From Kingella negevensis (GTDB lineage Bacteria; Pseudomonadota; Gammaproteobacteria; Burkholderiales; Neisseriaceae), in contig NZ_CP123448.1 of the NCBI RefSeq assembly GCF_030177895.1, positions 496,001 to 560,000 of the forward strand: a DNA stretch of 64,000 nt. The letters run 5' to 3'. The notes beneath the pieces were generated by a model, which saw nothing but the letters and a program-made list of their open reading frames with translations, was not told the DNA's origin and made no database searches. Positions 8,993-18,510 of this stretch are shown here, piece by piece. The position numbers were made by a program, and so were the translations under genes. Numbering within the stretch: position 1 is the stretch's first letter; each line of letters opens with the position of its first letter.

Positions 8993-9028
8993 ATGCCCAC
9001 CTATTCATATTTTTATTTTGAGAAAACC

Positions 9029-10915
9029 ATGATTTCCAAAAGCCTAGTCGTCCGATTAAAACTACTCACCGCATTATGGTTAGCCAGCACCCTATTTTCC
9101 ATCACCTTCACCCTAGTCCTATCATGGCGACTAGAAGGTGGCGCAGCAGCAATTAACGACACAGGCGGCTTGCGTAAACAAACCTATCATCTCGTTCTAT
9201 TGATTGCCAAAGAAACATCGCAGCGCACAATTGACGAAAAATTCCACGAATTTGAAAAAACACTCCAAACCCTCAAAAAAGGCGACCCACTCCGCCCCCT
9301 ATTCTTACCAAATGATGCCAACGTTCGCCAATTACTGGCAGACGTAGAACAAACTTGGCAACAACAAATCAACCCCCATTTTCAGGCTGCATATCAAAAC
9401 CACGGCGCACTCAATCGTGAAAAAATCGACACGTTTATCAATAAAATTGAAACGCTCACCCGTGCGATAGAAAAAATCAACTCAAAATACATCAACTGGT
9501 TACGCGCATTCCAGTTCAGCTTGATGATATTCACCATTATCGCCGTTTTCGTCATCGTGATTTTGCTGTATTCATGGATTATTAATCCCCTGCAAAAACT
9601 ACAAATTGCTTTAAATGAAGTCCACTCAGGCAAAATCGGCATACAAGTTCCCGTAGAAAACCTAACCGAATTTGCCGCGCTAGACACAGGTTTCAACCGA
9701 ATGAGCGCACACTTGCAAGAACTCTACGGCAATTTAGAACAACAAGTTTCCGACAAAACCCACGATTTAGAACAGAAGAACTACACCCTACAAACCCTAT
9801 ATTTCTTCTCCCACTTCCTAAACCAAGCGCAAACCGCCACCGAAGCCAGCCAAGTGTTCCTAGAGAAAATCATCGAACTCGTGCCAGCTCAAGCGGGCAG
9901 CATTCGCTTGATAGACTTAAAACGCCAACGCCTAGACCTAATCGCCCACGTACGGCTGCCTGAACACCTACAAACCGCAGAAGCCTGCCAACGCATTGAC
10001 AGTCTATGCGGACAAACCGTTCAGCAGCCTGAATGGCAACCGATTTTTTTCCACAAAGCAGGTGCGCGCGCCGTAGAAATCCATGAAACCACTTGTCATC
10101 AGCTCGGTTTCAACTATTTGCGCGTGTTCAAAATTCGCTATAACGCGCAAGACCTCGGCATTATGACTCTGTATTTCAACGAAGAATACAATTTCAACAA
10201 CCTAGCCGATTTGCTCGATTCCCTGTGTTACCAACTCGGCAGCGCAGTCAGCAATATCCGTCTAGCCGAAGAAAGCCGCCAACTTGCCGTCATGCAAGAA
10301 CGCAACTTAATGGCGCAAGGACTGCACGACAGCATCGCACAAACGCTGACCTTCCTGAACCTGCAAGTACAAATGCTAGAAAGCGCACTCAACGCCAAAG
10401 AGCAAGAGCAAGCCGAAGAAAACCTTCAATTCATCAAAGACGGCGTACAAGAATGCTATGAAGACGTGCGTGAATTGCTGCTCAACTTCCGCACCAAAAT
10501 CACGCGCAAAGAATTTTCCGAAGCCGTGGAAACGCTCACGCAACGCTTTGAGCAACAAACCCATGTCCGCACAAACGTGCAATGGCAAGGCAACGGTTTA
10601 CCGCTCAGCAGCGAACAGCAACTGCAATTTATCTTCATCTTGCAAGAAAGCCTGTCCAACGTCCGCAAACACGCCCACGCGCAAAACGTGCAAATTACCT
10701 TTGAAAATTATGACGATTTTTCCATGACGATTGAAGATGATGGGCAAGGTTTTGACTTAGCGCGCCTAGAAAATCTTTCAGGCAGCCACGTTGGCTTGAA
10801 CATCATGCGTGAACGAGCATTACGCATTCACGCCCATTTTGAGATAAAATCCGCCCTGCAAGAACACACAGTTATTCACTTAACCTTACCCAAAAAAGAG
10901 AGAGTGCTAGAATGA
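9029..10915 (+). CDS. narX: Nitrate/nitrite sensor histidine kinase, NarX/NarQ type
   Basis: Inner-membrane sensor (628 aa; E. coli NarX 598). Order: TM1 (about 10-33); a periplasmic domain whose INDTGGLRKQTYHL (about 40-53) resembles the nitrate-sensing P-box; TM2 (about 160-185); HAMP; a coiled segment; a GAF-like central domain; HisKA_3 with LHDSIAQTLTFLNLQ (phospho-His in LHDS); and HATPase_c with DDGQGFD and GLNIMRERA. ATG 9029 is chosen: the upstream in-frame ATG 8993 lies at the edge of the MITE and would add a non-homologous leader. It overlaps the response regulator by an ATGA. Whether it is NarX or NarQ cannot be settled by eye. Confidence 0.9.
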   Translation: MISKSLVVRLKLLTALWLASTLFSITFTLVLSWRLEGGAAAINDTGGLRKQTYHLVLLIAKETSQRTIDEKFHEFEKTLQTLKKGDPLRPLFLPNDANVRQLLADVEQTWQQQINPHFQAAYQNHGALNREKIDTFINKIETLTRAIEKINSKYINWLRAFQFSLMIFTIIAVFVIVILLYSWIINPLQKLQIALNEVHSGKIGIQVPVENLTEFAALDTGFNRMSAHLQELYGNLEQQVSDKTHDLEQKNYTLQTLYFFSHFLNQAQTATEASQVFLEKIIELVPAQAGSIRLIDLKRQRLDLIAHVRLPEHLQTAEACQRIDSLCGQTVQQPEWQPIFFHKAGARAVEIHETTCHQLGFNYLRVFKIRYNAQDLGIMTLYFNEEYNFNNLADLLDSLCYQLGSAVSNIRLAEESRQLAVMQERNLMAQGLHDSIAQTLTFLNLQVQMLESALNAKEQEQAEENLQFIKDGVQECYEDVRELLLNFRTKITRKEFSEAVETLTQRFEQQTHVRTNVQWQGNGLPLSSEQQLQFIFILQESLSNVRKHAHAQNVQITFENYDDFSMTIEDDGQGFDLARLENLSGSHVGLNIMRERALRIHAHFEIKSALQEHTVIHLTLPKKERVLE

Positions 10916-11580
10916 ACGAAAAAATTAAAATCATCTTGATTGATGACCATACGCTGTTTCGCAGTGGCATAAAAGCCCTACTGGTGCGGCAGCCTGAATT
11001 TGATGTGGTCGGCGAAGCGTCTGACGGCTTGAGCGGCATTAAATTGATTGAGCAAAATCAGCCCGATGTGGTGCTGCTAGACTTGGATATGCCGATGATG
11101 AACGGGCGTGAAGCCTTGGCGCAAATTCTCAGCAGCCGCCCCAATCAAATCGTGATTATGCTGACCGTGTCTGAAGACAGCGAAGATTTAACCGAATGTA
11201 TGCGACTGGGTGCGCGTGGTTTCTTGCTCAAGAACATCAACACCGATTTTTTGATTGATTCGATTAAACGCACCGTGCAAGGCGATAACGTCTTTTCACC
11301 TGAAATGACTGTGCGCTTGGTGCAATCGTTAATCTGCCCGAACACGCCCAACACAGGCAGCGCATTAGACACGCTCACCCCACGCGAATTGGAAATTTTG
11401 GGACACCTTGCCGTTGGACACAGCAATAAAATCATCGCTCGCCAACTGGATTTGGCAGAATCAACGATTAAAGTTCACGTTCAAAATATTTTGCGCAAGC
11501 TGGAATTGAGTAGCCGCGTTCAGGCTGCCGTGTATGCCGTGCAACACAAAGTGCCGCAGCCCGTTCAGCAAACACATTGA
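10912..11580 (+). CDS. narL: Nitrate/nitrite response regulator, NarL/NarP family
   Basis: 222-aa two-domain regulator. The receiver domain has the acidic pair LIDDH near the N-terminus and the phospho-acceptor in LLDLDMPMMNG. The C-terminal LuxR-type HTH reads LTPRELEILGHLAVG ... STIKVHVQNILRKL. Translationally coupled to the kinase by overlapping ATGA. The likely targets are the nar and narK promoters in this window; neisserial orthologs are usually called NarP, so the symbol is provisional. A DUS-pair terminator follows and probably serves both this gene and the convergent moaE. Confidence 0.92.
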   Translation: MNEKIKIILIDDHTLFRSGIKALLVRQPEFDVVGEASDGLSGIKLIEQNQPDVVLLDLDMPMMNGREALAQILSSRPNQIVIMLTVSEDSEDLTECMRLGARGFLLKNINTDFLIDSIKRTVQGDNVFSPEMTVRLVQSLICPNTPNTGSALDTLTPRELEILGHLAVGHSNKIIARQLDLAESTIKVHVQNILRKLELSSRVQAAVYAVQHKVPQPVQQTH

Positions 11581-11584
11581 CAAT

Positions 11585-11620
11585 AAAAAGCAGCCTGAAA
11601 AAGTTTTCAGGCTGCTTTTT
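11585..11620. terminator. Bidirectional DUS-pair terminator between narL and moaE
   Basis: AAAAAGCAGCCTGAAAA and TTTTCAGGCTGCTTTTT, a perfect stem with a two-base loop and A/T tails on both sides, lying between two convergent genes. Confidence 0.88.
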
Positions 11621-11625
11621 ATTAC

Positions 11626-12054
11626 TTAAAACGCTTCAGGATTTGCCAACCAAGCAGTTTCATTTTCCTTATTGCTGTAAAATTCCTGTTTCCAAATCGG
11701 CACTTCCGCTTTCACGGTGTCAATGATAAAGCGACACGCCGCAAACGCCGCATCACGATGTCCAGCCGTAACGCCAACCCACACCGCCATATCGCCAATA
11801 TCCAAACGTCCCACGCGATGCACACAAACCGCATTTTCAATTTTAAATTGCTGTTTTGCTTGCTCAATTACCGCGTTGCCTTGCGTTCGCGCCAATTCTT
11901 CGTAAGTGCTGTAAATCAAATAATCCACACCCTTACCGTTATTGTGGTTTCGCACCCAGCCTTCAAAACAAGTAAACGCGCCGCACGTTTCATGCTGCGT
12001 TAATTGTTCGCGCAAAGCATTTGGGTCAATCTTTTTATCAGTAATATCAAACAT
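11626..12054 (-). CDS. moaE: Molybdopterin synthase large subunit
   Basis: MoaE (142 aa) joins with MoaD to put the dithiolene sulfurs into cyclic pyranopterin monophosphate. Recognised by FEGWVRNHNNGKGVDYLIY, the HRVGRLDIGDMAVWVGVTAGHRDAAF block and IWKQEFY near the C-terminus. Start 12054 (MFDITDKKI) is chosen because GGAGG lies five bases before it; longer in-frame starts run into moaD. That GGAGG is the Gly-Gly codon pair ending moaD, so translation of the two subunits is tightly coupled. Last gene of the leftward Mo-cofactor set. Confidence 0.94.
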   Translation of the reverse strand: MFDITDKKIDPNALREQLTQHETCGAFTCFEGWVRNHNNGKGVDYLIYSTYEELARTQGNAVIEQAKQQFKIENAVCVHRVGRLDIGDMAVWVGVTAGHRDAAFAACRFIIDTVKAEVPIWKQEFYSNKENETAWLANPEAF

Positions 12055-12055
12055 T

Positions 12056-12301
12056 TTAACCTCCCGACACAGGCGGAATAAACGCCACAATATCACCCTC
12101 GTTCAATGGCGTATCCCACGCGCAAAAAGCGTGATTCACGGCAGCGCGTAGGCGCTCCTGAGGCAATTCAAAAGAATAGGCTGCCTGTAATTCGGCATAC
12201 AATTCGGCTGGATTTTGTGCGCTGGTGTCGCGCGTTTCTTGCTCTTTGCCAGCTTGTTCACGCAAAGCAGCAAAATAGAGAATATTGATTTGTTTAGACA
12301 T
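12056..12301 (-). CDS. moaD: Molybdopterin synthase sulfur-carrier subunit
   Basis: Ubiquitin-fold protein of 81 aa whose C-terminal Gly-Gly is adenylated and converted to a thiocarboxylate for sulfur transfer. It begins MSKQINILYFAALREQAG and ends FIPPVSGG, the diagnostic tail. The stop lies one base before the moaE start. The GGA-GGT codons double as the moaE Shine-Dalgarno. Confidence 0.93.
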   Translation of the reverse strand: MSKQINILYFAALREQAGKEQETRDTSAQNPAELYAELQAAYSFELPQERLRAAVNHAFCAWDTPLNEGDIVAFIPPVSGG

Positions 12302-12334
12302 TTTATCTTTTCATTGATTGAGAAATTAATTTTC

Positions 12335-12346
12335 AGGCAGCCTGAA
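12335..12346 (+). repeat. DNA uptake sequence between moaC and moaD
   Basis: Exact AGGCAGCCTGAA in the 51-base gap separating moaC from moaD. Confidence 0.85.
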
Positions 12347-12352
12347 AGTAGC

Positions 12353-12832
12353 TTAACGATTAAATTCGCTTTTACCACCCGATTTATGCACAAGCTGAAT
12401 ATTGCCAATCACAATATCATGGCTCAATGCTTTGGTCATATCGTACACCGTCAGTGCGGCGGCAGACACGGCGGTCAAAGCTTCCATTTCCACGCCCGTT
12501 TTGTGGGTAACGCTCACTTCTGAGCAAATGTGCAAACTGTGCGTATCATCATGATAATTCATGTGAATTTTGCAGCGTTCCAACATCATCGGGTGGCAAA
12601 GTGGGATAATTTGCGCCGTGTTTTTCGCTGCCATAATGCCAGCCACTCGCGCAATTTCCGTAATCGTGCCTTTCGCGGTTTGACCGTGCGATGCTTGAAT
12701 TTGTGCGTACACGTCAGGCGGAAAGTGCACCGAACCTTCGGCAATCGCCGTACGTTTGGTAATGGATTTGTTAGACACGTCCACCATGTGTGTGTGTCCG
12801 TCTGTGGTTAAGTGTGTAATTTTGTTTGACAT
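12353..12832 (-). CDS. moaC: Cyclic pyranopterin monophosphate synthase
   Basis: MoaC (159 aa) converts the MoaA product 3',8-cyclo-GTP to cPMP. Family blocks visible: LTTDGHTHMVDVSNK at the N-terminus, KGTITEIARVAGIMAAKNT, IIPLCHPMMLE, and VEMEALTAVSAAALTVYDMTK near the C-terminus, including the catalytic lysine region. It lies between mobA and moaD on the same strand. Confidence 0.95.
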   Translation of the reverse strand: MSNKITHLTTDGHTHMVDVSNKSITKRTAIAEGSVHFPPDVYAQIQASHGQTAKGTITEIARVAGIMAAKNTAQIIPLCHPMMLERCKIHMNYHDDTHSLHICSEVSVTHKTGVEMEALTAVSAAALTVYDMTKALSHDIVIGNIQLVHKSGGKSEFNR

Positions 12833-12840
12833 AATTTACT

Positions 12841-12912
12841 TGTAAGTCGGGTTGGCAACCCGACATTTCATTAATGCTTGATATAAATGTCGGGCTGCCA
12901 GCCCGACTTACG
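12841..12912. repeat. REP-like palindrome doublet (GTAAGTCGGG type)
   Basis: Two inverted copies of a short palindromic unit. The left is GTAAGTCGGGTTGGCAACCC plus GACATTT; the right is its inverse with two changes (TGG/CTG centre), 16 bases apart. A GTAG/GTAA head followed by an imperfect palindrome, in inverted pairs, is the format of REP/BIME elements mobilised by RAYT proteins. No RAYT gene is in the window. It lies between mobA and moaC. Confidence 0.6.
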
Positions 12913-12919
12913 GCAACTT

Positions 12920-13504
12920 TCAGGCTGCCTGAACCGCCCGTTCAAATTCTTCAGGCGTATTAAAATTGCACAAAGCCGACCAATTTTCAGGCATTGGCAC
13001 GGTTTGAAAGGGCTGCGATTTCACAAAAAACTGCACGCGCTTATTGCCCGAATCCACCGCATTTTTCAGGCTGCCTGAAACCGCCACCGACCAATGCGCC
13101 AGCAACGGCAGAAGCTGCTCACCGTCCTGCAATGCAGTAATGCCTTGCGCGAAAATATCCGTATTTTGTAGCGAATTTAATCGCACAATCACATTTTCAG
13201 GCAGCAACAACGTATCGCACGACAACACATACAGCCCTGAAAAACCTTGCTGTTTTGCCAATTCCAACGCTGGCGAAATCGCCGATAACGCGCCTTGTTT
13301 GTCGGGCAACTGGTCGGGCAGATAAATCGCGCCGTCCGTGTCAGGATAACGCGCATTGTCTGCCGCGAGCCATACAGGACGGTGCGGCAGCGCGTTGGCG
13401 GTTTGTCGCGAAATCAGCGTTTGCCCTGCGTATTGCAGAAGCTGTTTCGGGCTACCCATGCGCGAGCTGCGTCCGCCACAGAGAATTAAAAGGGGATTAT
13501 TCAT
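12920..13504 (-). CDS. mobA: Molybdenum cofactor guanylyltransferase-like protein
   Basis: Nucleotidyltransferase of 194 aa with LCGGRSSRMGSPKQLLQ at the N-terminus, the GTP-binding GGxSxRMGxxK signature of MobA, and LSCDTLLLPENV, a metal-binding-type acidic motif. MobA attaches GMP to molybdopterin to make MGD, the form required by NarG, which fits the neighbours moaB and moaC. A MocA-like transferase is possible but less consistent with the context. The last codons and stop (RAVQAA, TGA) are supplied by a DUS. Confidence 0.85.
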   Translation of the reverse strand: MNNPLLILCGGRSSRMGSPKQLLQYAGQTLISRQTANALPHRPVWLAADNARYPDTDGAIYLPDQLPDKQGALSAISPALELAKQQGFSGLYVLSCDTLLLPENVIVRLNSLQNTDIFAQGITALQDGEQLLPLLAHWSVAVSGSLKNAVDSGNKRVQFFVKSQPFQTVPMPENWSALCNFNTPEEFERAVQAA

Positions 13505-13527
13505 GTTTCAGGCTGCCTGAAAATAAT

Positions 13528-14088
13528 TTATATCTTATCCCACATATTAAACACACGAGTAAAACCGCAACTCTCAATGCGTGGGTCTAATTGTTTTTGA
13601 ATAATTTTTTCCCAAGCCGTACGACACGCGCCCGTAGAGCCAGGGAGACAGAAAATCAGCGTTTTATTCGCAATCCCAGCAATCGCACGAGATTGAATCG
13701 TGGACATACCAATCTCTTCAAACGACACCGCGCGGAACATCTCGCCAAAACCGTCAATTTTCTTATCAAACAACAATTCCACTGCGTCAGGCGTTACATC
13801 ACGCGGAAACATACCTGTGCCACCCGTAATCAACACCACGTTAATTTCAGGATTGGCAATCGCCACCGACACACATGCCCGAATATCATACAATTCATCG
13901 CGCACCCAATCACGCGAATGCAAAACGTGTTCACCGTCTTGCACCGCTTGCGCGAGATAATTGCCGCTACCGTCTTCCTTCGCGCTGCGCGTATCCGTTA
14001 CCGTCAAAATATGCACATTGAGCGGACGAAATGCAGGCGCAGGTTTTTTAAATGGATTATCTTGGTTTGGGGTTTGAGCGTTGGACAT
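13528..14088 (-). CDS. moaB: Molybdopterin adenylyltransferase-family protein
   Basis: MoaB/MogA-fold protein of 186 aa, which adenylylates molybdopterin before metal insertion by MoeA. It has the ILTVTDTRS opening, LITGGTGMFPRDVTPDAV (the conserved GGTG) and IFCLPGSTGACRTAWEKII. A 24-residue N-terminal extension precedes the core. The start at 14088 has GGAGG seven bases upstream, and these bases are the Gly-Gly codons ending moaA. Function follows the family; MoaB paralogs can be inactive, but there is no separate mogA here. Confidence 0.9.
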   Translation of the reverse strand: MSNAQTPNQDNPFKKPAPAFRPLNVHILTVTDTRSAKEDGSGNYLAQAVQDGEHVLHSRDWVRDELYDIRACVSVAIANPEINVVLITGGTGMFPRDVTPDAVELLFDKKIDGFGEMFRAVSFEEIGMSTIQSRAIAGIANKTLIFCLPGSTGACRTAWEKIIQKQLDPRIESCGFTRVFNMWDKI

Positions 14089-14090
14089 GG

Positions 14091-15065
14091 TTAGCCTCCT
14101 GTCATGGATAAGTTTGTGATTAAACCGACTTTTTTGTCGTGCAAATAATGGTGTTCTGGTTTGAGCAACATGGTTTCATGTAGATATTGCGTTAAACCTG
14201 CGCGGTCATCGCGGTGCAAAAAGTCGCGCAAATCATACGCCACGCCGCCGAATAAGCACAAGTGCATTTTGCCTTGCGCGGTGATTCGCAAGCGGTTGCA
14301 ACTGTTGCAAAAATCTTTGCTATACGGCGCAATAAAGCCAATTCCACCTGAAAAATCAGCATGATAATATTCACGCGCTGGGCCTGCGTGGGCATCGCGT
14401 GGACGAAGTTGCCAGCCTTGTTCAATCAAGCTGCGCTCAATCGTGCTGGCTGAAATGTGTTGCTGGTCAAAAAATTGGAAATTGTCGCCTGTTTGCATTA
14501 ACTCGATGAAACGCAAGGTTACAGGGCGATTTTTGACAAATTCTAATGCGTCAGGCAGCGTTTTGTCGGCGTATTTTTTCAGTAATAAGGTATTGACTTT
14601 AATGCTGTAAAAACCTGATTCTAAAATGGAATCTAAATCATGCAAAATATTGGTGCATTCGCGTTTGCCTGTGATTTGGTAGAACGTTTCAGGGTCGAAA
14701 CTATCAATGCTGATGTTTAATTTATCCAAACCTGCGGCGCGGTAATCGGCGAAATTTTTGCCTAATTTGAATGCGTTAGTCGTCAGCGCGATGCTTTCAA
14801 TTTCAGGATTGGCACGGACGGTGGCGATGATTTCGGGTAAATCGCGGCGCAAGGTGGGTTCGCCGCCTGTTAAGCGGACTTTGCGTGTGCCGTTTTGGGC
14901 AAACACGGCGGACAGGGTTTCGATTTCAGGCAGCGTGAGTTCGTCTGGTTTGGCTTTGCCTTGGTAGCCGTCTGGTAGGCAATAGTTGCAACGGTAATTG
15001 CATAAGTCCGTGATAGATAAGCGTAAATAACTTAATCGGCGGTTGAATGGGTCGGTTAGATTCAT
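14091..15065 (-). CDS. moaA: GTP 3',8-cyclase (radical SAM)
   Basis: First enzyme of molybdenum cofactor synthesis (324 aa). The N-terminal radical-SAM cluster CNYRCNYC is around residues 22-29, followed by the GGEP-type motif LTGGEPTLRRDLP. The C-terminal FeS site CNSCNRLRITAQGKMHLC binds GTP. The protein ends MTGG, the conserved Gly-Gly tail needed for the reaction. Two bases separate its stop from the moaB start. Confidence 0.96.
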   Translation of the reverse strand: MNLTDPFNRRLSYLRLSITDLCNYRCNYCLPDGYQGKAKPDELTLPEIETLSAVFAQNGTRKVRLTGGEPTLRRDLPEIIATVRANPEIESIALTTNAFKLGKNFADYRAAGLDKLNISIDSFDPETFYQITGKRECTNILHDLDSILESGFYSIKVNTLLLKKYADKTLPDALEFVKNRPVTLRFIELMQTGDNFQFFDQQHISASTIERSLIEQGWQLRPRDAHAGPAREYYHADFSGGIGFIAPYSKDFCNSCNRLRITAQGKMHLCLFGGVAYDLRDFLHRDDRAGLTQYLHETMLLKPEHHYLHDKKVGLITNLSMTGG

Positions 15066-15128
15066 GATGTGTTCTTCTTAGTACCACCTTGGCAGCCTGA
15101 AAAACTATCTTTCAGGCTGCCTGAATAA

Positions 15129-16358
15129 TTATAAAAAGCGTTCTGTAAATGGCTGCACTTCAACCATGTCGCCCACCGCTAAATTGCCGCTTTCTTGCGC
15201 CAGCAACATAAAGGCATTGGCTTGGCTCACGCCTAACACGCGGTGCGAATCTTGCGAGCCGCAAGGGGCAACTGTCCACGAACCGTCTGCTTGGCGTGTG
15301 AGCGTGGCGCGTTGAATATCCATGCGTCCTGCGGATTTTTTTACGGGCGCGGTTAAGGCAGCCTGAATGCGGAATGGTTGCGGCATTTCGCTTGCGCCGC
15401 ACAAACGCCACAGTGCTGATTTCACAAACATATCAAAGCCAACATAGCCTGAAATCGGATTGCCTGGGAGTCCAAAATACCACGCTTGTGATTCGCCTAA
15501 TTGTCCGAATACAAATGGTTTACCTGGTTTCATTGCCACTTTGTAATGATGAATTTGCCCAATTTTTTCAACGGCTAAACGCAAATAATCGTAATCGCCA
15601 ACGGATACACCACCCGAAGTCATCACCACATCAGCCGTTTTTGCGGCGTGTTCCAATCCAGATAAGACGGCTTCTAAATTGTCTTCAATTTTGCCCATGT
15701 CCACGATTTCAACAGGCAAATCACGCAAACGCGACATCAACATGTGGCGATTGCTATCGTAGATTTGTCCGTGTTCCGTGATGGGGTTGCTAGGCTCAAC
15801 CAATTCATCGCCCGTGGATAATACGGCTACGCGGATTTTTGGCTGCACCGCCACGTTACCCACGCCCAAGCTCGCTAAAACGAGTACATCGGCATGATTT
15901 AAAATTCCGCCAGCCTGAAAAATAGCCTGATTTCTTTGGATTTCTTCGCCTGCAAAACGGATATTATTGCCTTCAGGCGTGTCTTTTGTGAGGACAATAT
16001 TGCCTTGTGCGTCTGTTTCCGTGTTTTCTTGCATGGCAACGGCGACGAAACCTGTTGGCACGACTGCACCTGTCATAATGCGGATACACGCGCCGTTTTC
16101 AGGCTGCCCTGTAAATGGGCGACCTGCGGCTGATTCGCCTGCCAAACGCCATGCGCTGCCTGCTGCGGCAACGGTTGGAAATGCGTAGCCGTCCATTGCG
16201 GAAACATTGTTGGCTGGTACGTTGAGCGAAGAGATAATGTCTTGCGCCAACACTCGCCCTGCTGCTTGCGCCACAGGTATCGTTTCAGGTTGTCTGAAAG
16301 TGTGATGAACTGTGTCTAAAATCAATTTCTGCAAATCTGCAACGGGCGTGAGTGCCAT
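15129..16358 (-). CDS. moeA: Molybdopterin molybdenumtransferase
   Basis: MoeA (409 aa) inserts molybdate into adenylylated molybdopterin. Visible blocks: NVSAMDGYAF, GAVVPTGFVAVAMQENTE, VLSTGDELVEP, MTSGGVSVGDYDYLR and FGLPGNPISGYVGFDMFV. It is the first gene of the leftward cofactor set, divergent from trxB, and shares a 173-bp control region with it. A DUS pair lies in the gap to moaA. Confidence 0.95.
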   Translation of the reverse strand: MALTPVADLQKLILDTVHHTFRQPETIPVAQAAGRVLAQDIISSLNVPANNVSAMDGYAFPTVAAAGSAWRLAGESAAGRPFTGQPENGACIRIMTGAVVPTGFVAVAMQENTETDAQGNIVLTKDTPEGNNIRFAGEEIQRNQAIFQAGGILNHADVLVLASLGVGNVAVQPKIRVAVLSTGDELVEPSNPITEHGQIYDSNRHMLMSRLRDLPVEIVDMGKIEDNLEAVLSGLEHAAKTADVVMTSGGVSVGDYDYLRLAVEKIGQIHHYKVAMKPGKPFVFGQLGESQAWYFGLPGNPISGYVGFDMFVKSALWRLCGASEMPQPFRIQAALTAPVKKSAGRMDIQRATLTRQADGSWTVAPCGSQDSHRVLGVSQANAFMLLAQESGNLAVGDMVEVQPFTERFL

Positions 16359-16394
16359 GATGTTTCCTTCAAAAACTAGCTGAAAATAGTGCGT

Positions 16395-16424
16395 ATTATA
16401 AAGATATTTCTAAAATGAATGAAT
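16395..16424 (-). promoter_or_regulatory. Possible promoter of the moeA-moaE set
   Basis: Leftward TATAAT at 16400-16395, about 40 bases before the moeA start. The -35 position carries only a weak TTCATT/ATTCAT. Assigned by position and the perfect -10. Confidence 0.35.
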
Positions 16425-16467
16425 GCCTAAAAAGCATGGATAGTTAATACTAAAGGAGTAGATAACT

Positions 16468-17479
<1,012 letters not shown>

Positions 17480-17490
17480 GACTTAAAGAT

Positions 17491-17525
17491 AAACGCAGCC
17501 TGAAAATTTTTTTCAGGCTGCGTTT
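17491..17525. terminator. Bidirectional DUS-pair terminator between trxB and cysE
   Basis: AAACGCAGCCTGAAAA and TTTTCAGGCTGCGTTT arms around a three-base loop, between convergent genes. Confidence 0.85.
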
Positions 17526-17528
17526 GCT

Positions 17529-18332
17529 TTATATGATGAAGTTGTAATCATCGGCGTTAAGCGATTGGTCCATATCATCAGCTGGGATATTTTTGGATAA
17601 GCCGACTGTTTTGGCTGGCACGCCTACGACGGTGGTTTGTGGCTCTACATCGCGCACAACTACGCTGCCTGCGCCAATTTTGGCACATCGCCCTATTTTG
17701 ATGTTGCCAAGCACTGAGGCGTTTGCGCCAATCATTACGCCGTCGCCAATTTTGGGATGTCGATCGCCGCTGTCTTTGCCTGAGCCGCCGAGTGTTACGC
17801 CATGCAAAAGTGAAATATCGTTGCCTAATACGGCGGTTTCGCCAATGACGATGCCTGTGCCATGGTCAAACATAATGCCGCGCCCGAATTTTGCACCTGG
17901 GTGAATATCTACGCCAAACACTTCTGATGCGCGATTTTGTAGGAAATAGGCTAGGGTTTTGCGTTTGTTTTTCCAGAGGCAGTGATTGATTCGGTGCGAT
18001 TGTATGGCGTGAAAGCCTTTGAAATAGAGCAAGGGCAAGGAATATTGGTCGCAAGCGGGGTCGCGGTCGTAGCAGGCGGAAATATCGGCAATCACGGCTT
18101 GTACGACGTCGGGTTCGCTTTCTAGAATATTGATAAAGGTTTCGTATAGGGCGCGTGCATCCATGGTGCTGCTGGATAGTTTGCTGGATAGATGAAACGC
18201 TAATACGCGTGCTAGGCTGTTGTGGCGCAATACAGTGAGATGTAGGAAACTGGCGAGCATAGGCTCTTCGGCTGCTGCGGCTGTGATTTCTGCACGTATG
18301 GTTTGCCACATGGTTTGTTCGTTTTTCTTCAT
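17529..18332 (-). CDS. cysE: Serine O-acetyltransferase
   Basis: First step of cysteine synthesis: acetyl-CoA plus serine gives O-acetylserine. The start at 18332 gives 267 aa with an N-terminal helical domain (EPMLASFLHLTVL) and a left-handed beta-helix of hexapeptide repeats (IHPGAKFGRGIMFDHGTGIV ... PKIGDGVMIGANASVLGNI). I prefer MKKNEQTMWQTIRAE (18332) because its length before the conserved Trp matches E. coli CysE. The longer start at 18347 would add MQPEK, which is just a translated DUS core. A third candidate is the Met at 18311. Confidence 0.93.
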   Translation of the reverse strand: MKKNEQTMWQTIRAEITAAAAEEPMLASFLHLTVLRHNSLARVLAFHLSSKLSSSTMDARALYETFINILESEPDVVQAVIADISACYDRDPACDQYSLPLLYFKGFHAIQSHRINHCLWKNKRKTLAYFLQNRASEVFGVDIHPGAKFGRGIMFDHGTGIVIGETAVLGNDISLLHGVTLGGSGKDSGDRHPKIGDGVMIGANASVLGNIKIGRCAKIGAGSVVVRDVEPQTTVVGVPAKTVGLSKNIPADDMDQSLNADDYNFII

Positions 18333-18476
18333 TTTTTCAGGCTGCATTTTAATTTAAAACGAGCTTATTCTACCCTATTTTTTGCTAACTTGATTTGTTG
18401 AGTTTTCAGTAATTTTTATTTTTTGATTGGTTAATATATAAGCGTTATGTTAAATAATGCTTTAAATAAAAATAAT

Positions 18477-18506
18477 CGCAGCCTGAAAACTATTTTCAGG
18501 CTGCGA
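18477..18506. terminator. DUS-pair hairpin downstream of lldD
   Basis: TCGCAGCCTGAAAA and TTTTCAGGCTGCGA arms with a four-base loop, just after the leftward lldD stop. Confidence 0.7.
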
Positions 18507-18510
18507 TAAG

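Noticed and set aside
8993..9028. ATG at the edge of the MITE as narX start
   Set aside because: Would overlap the element's -10 sequence and add a leader with no homology; ATG 9029 fits the membrane-helix start.
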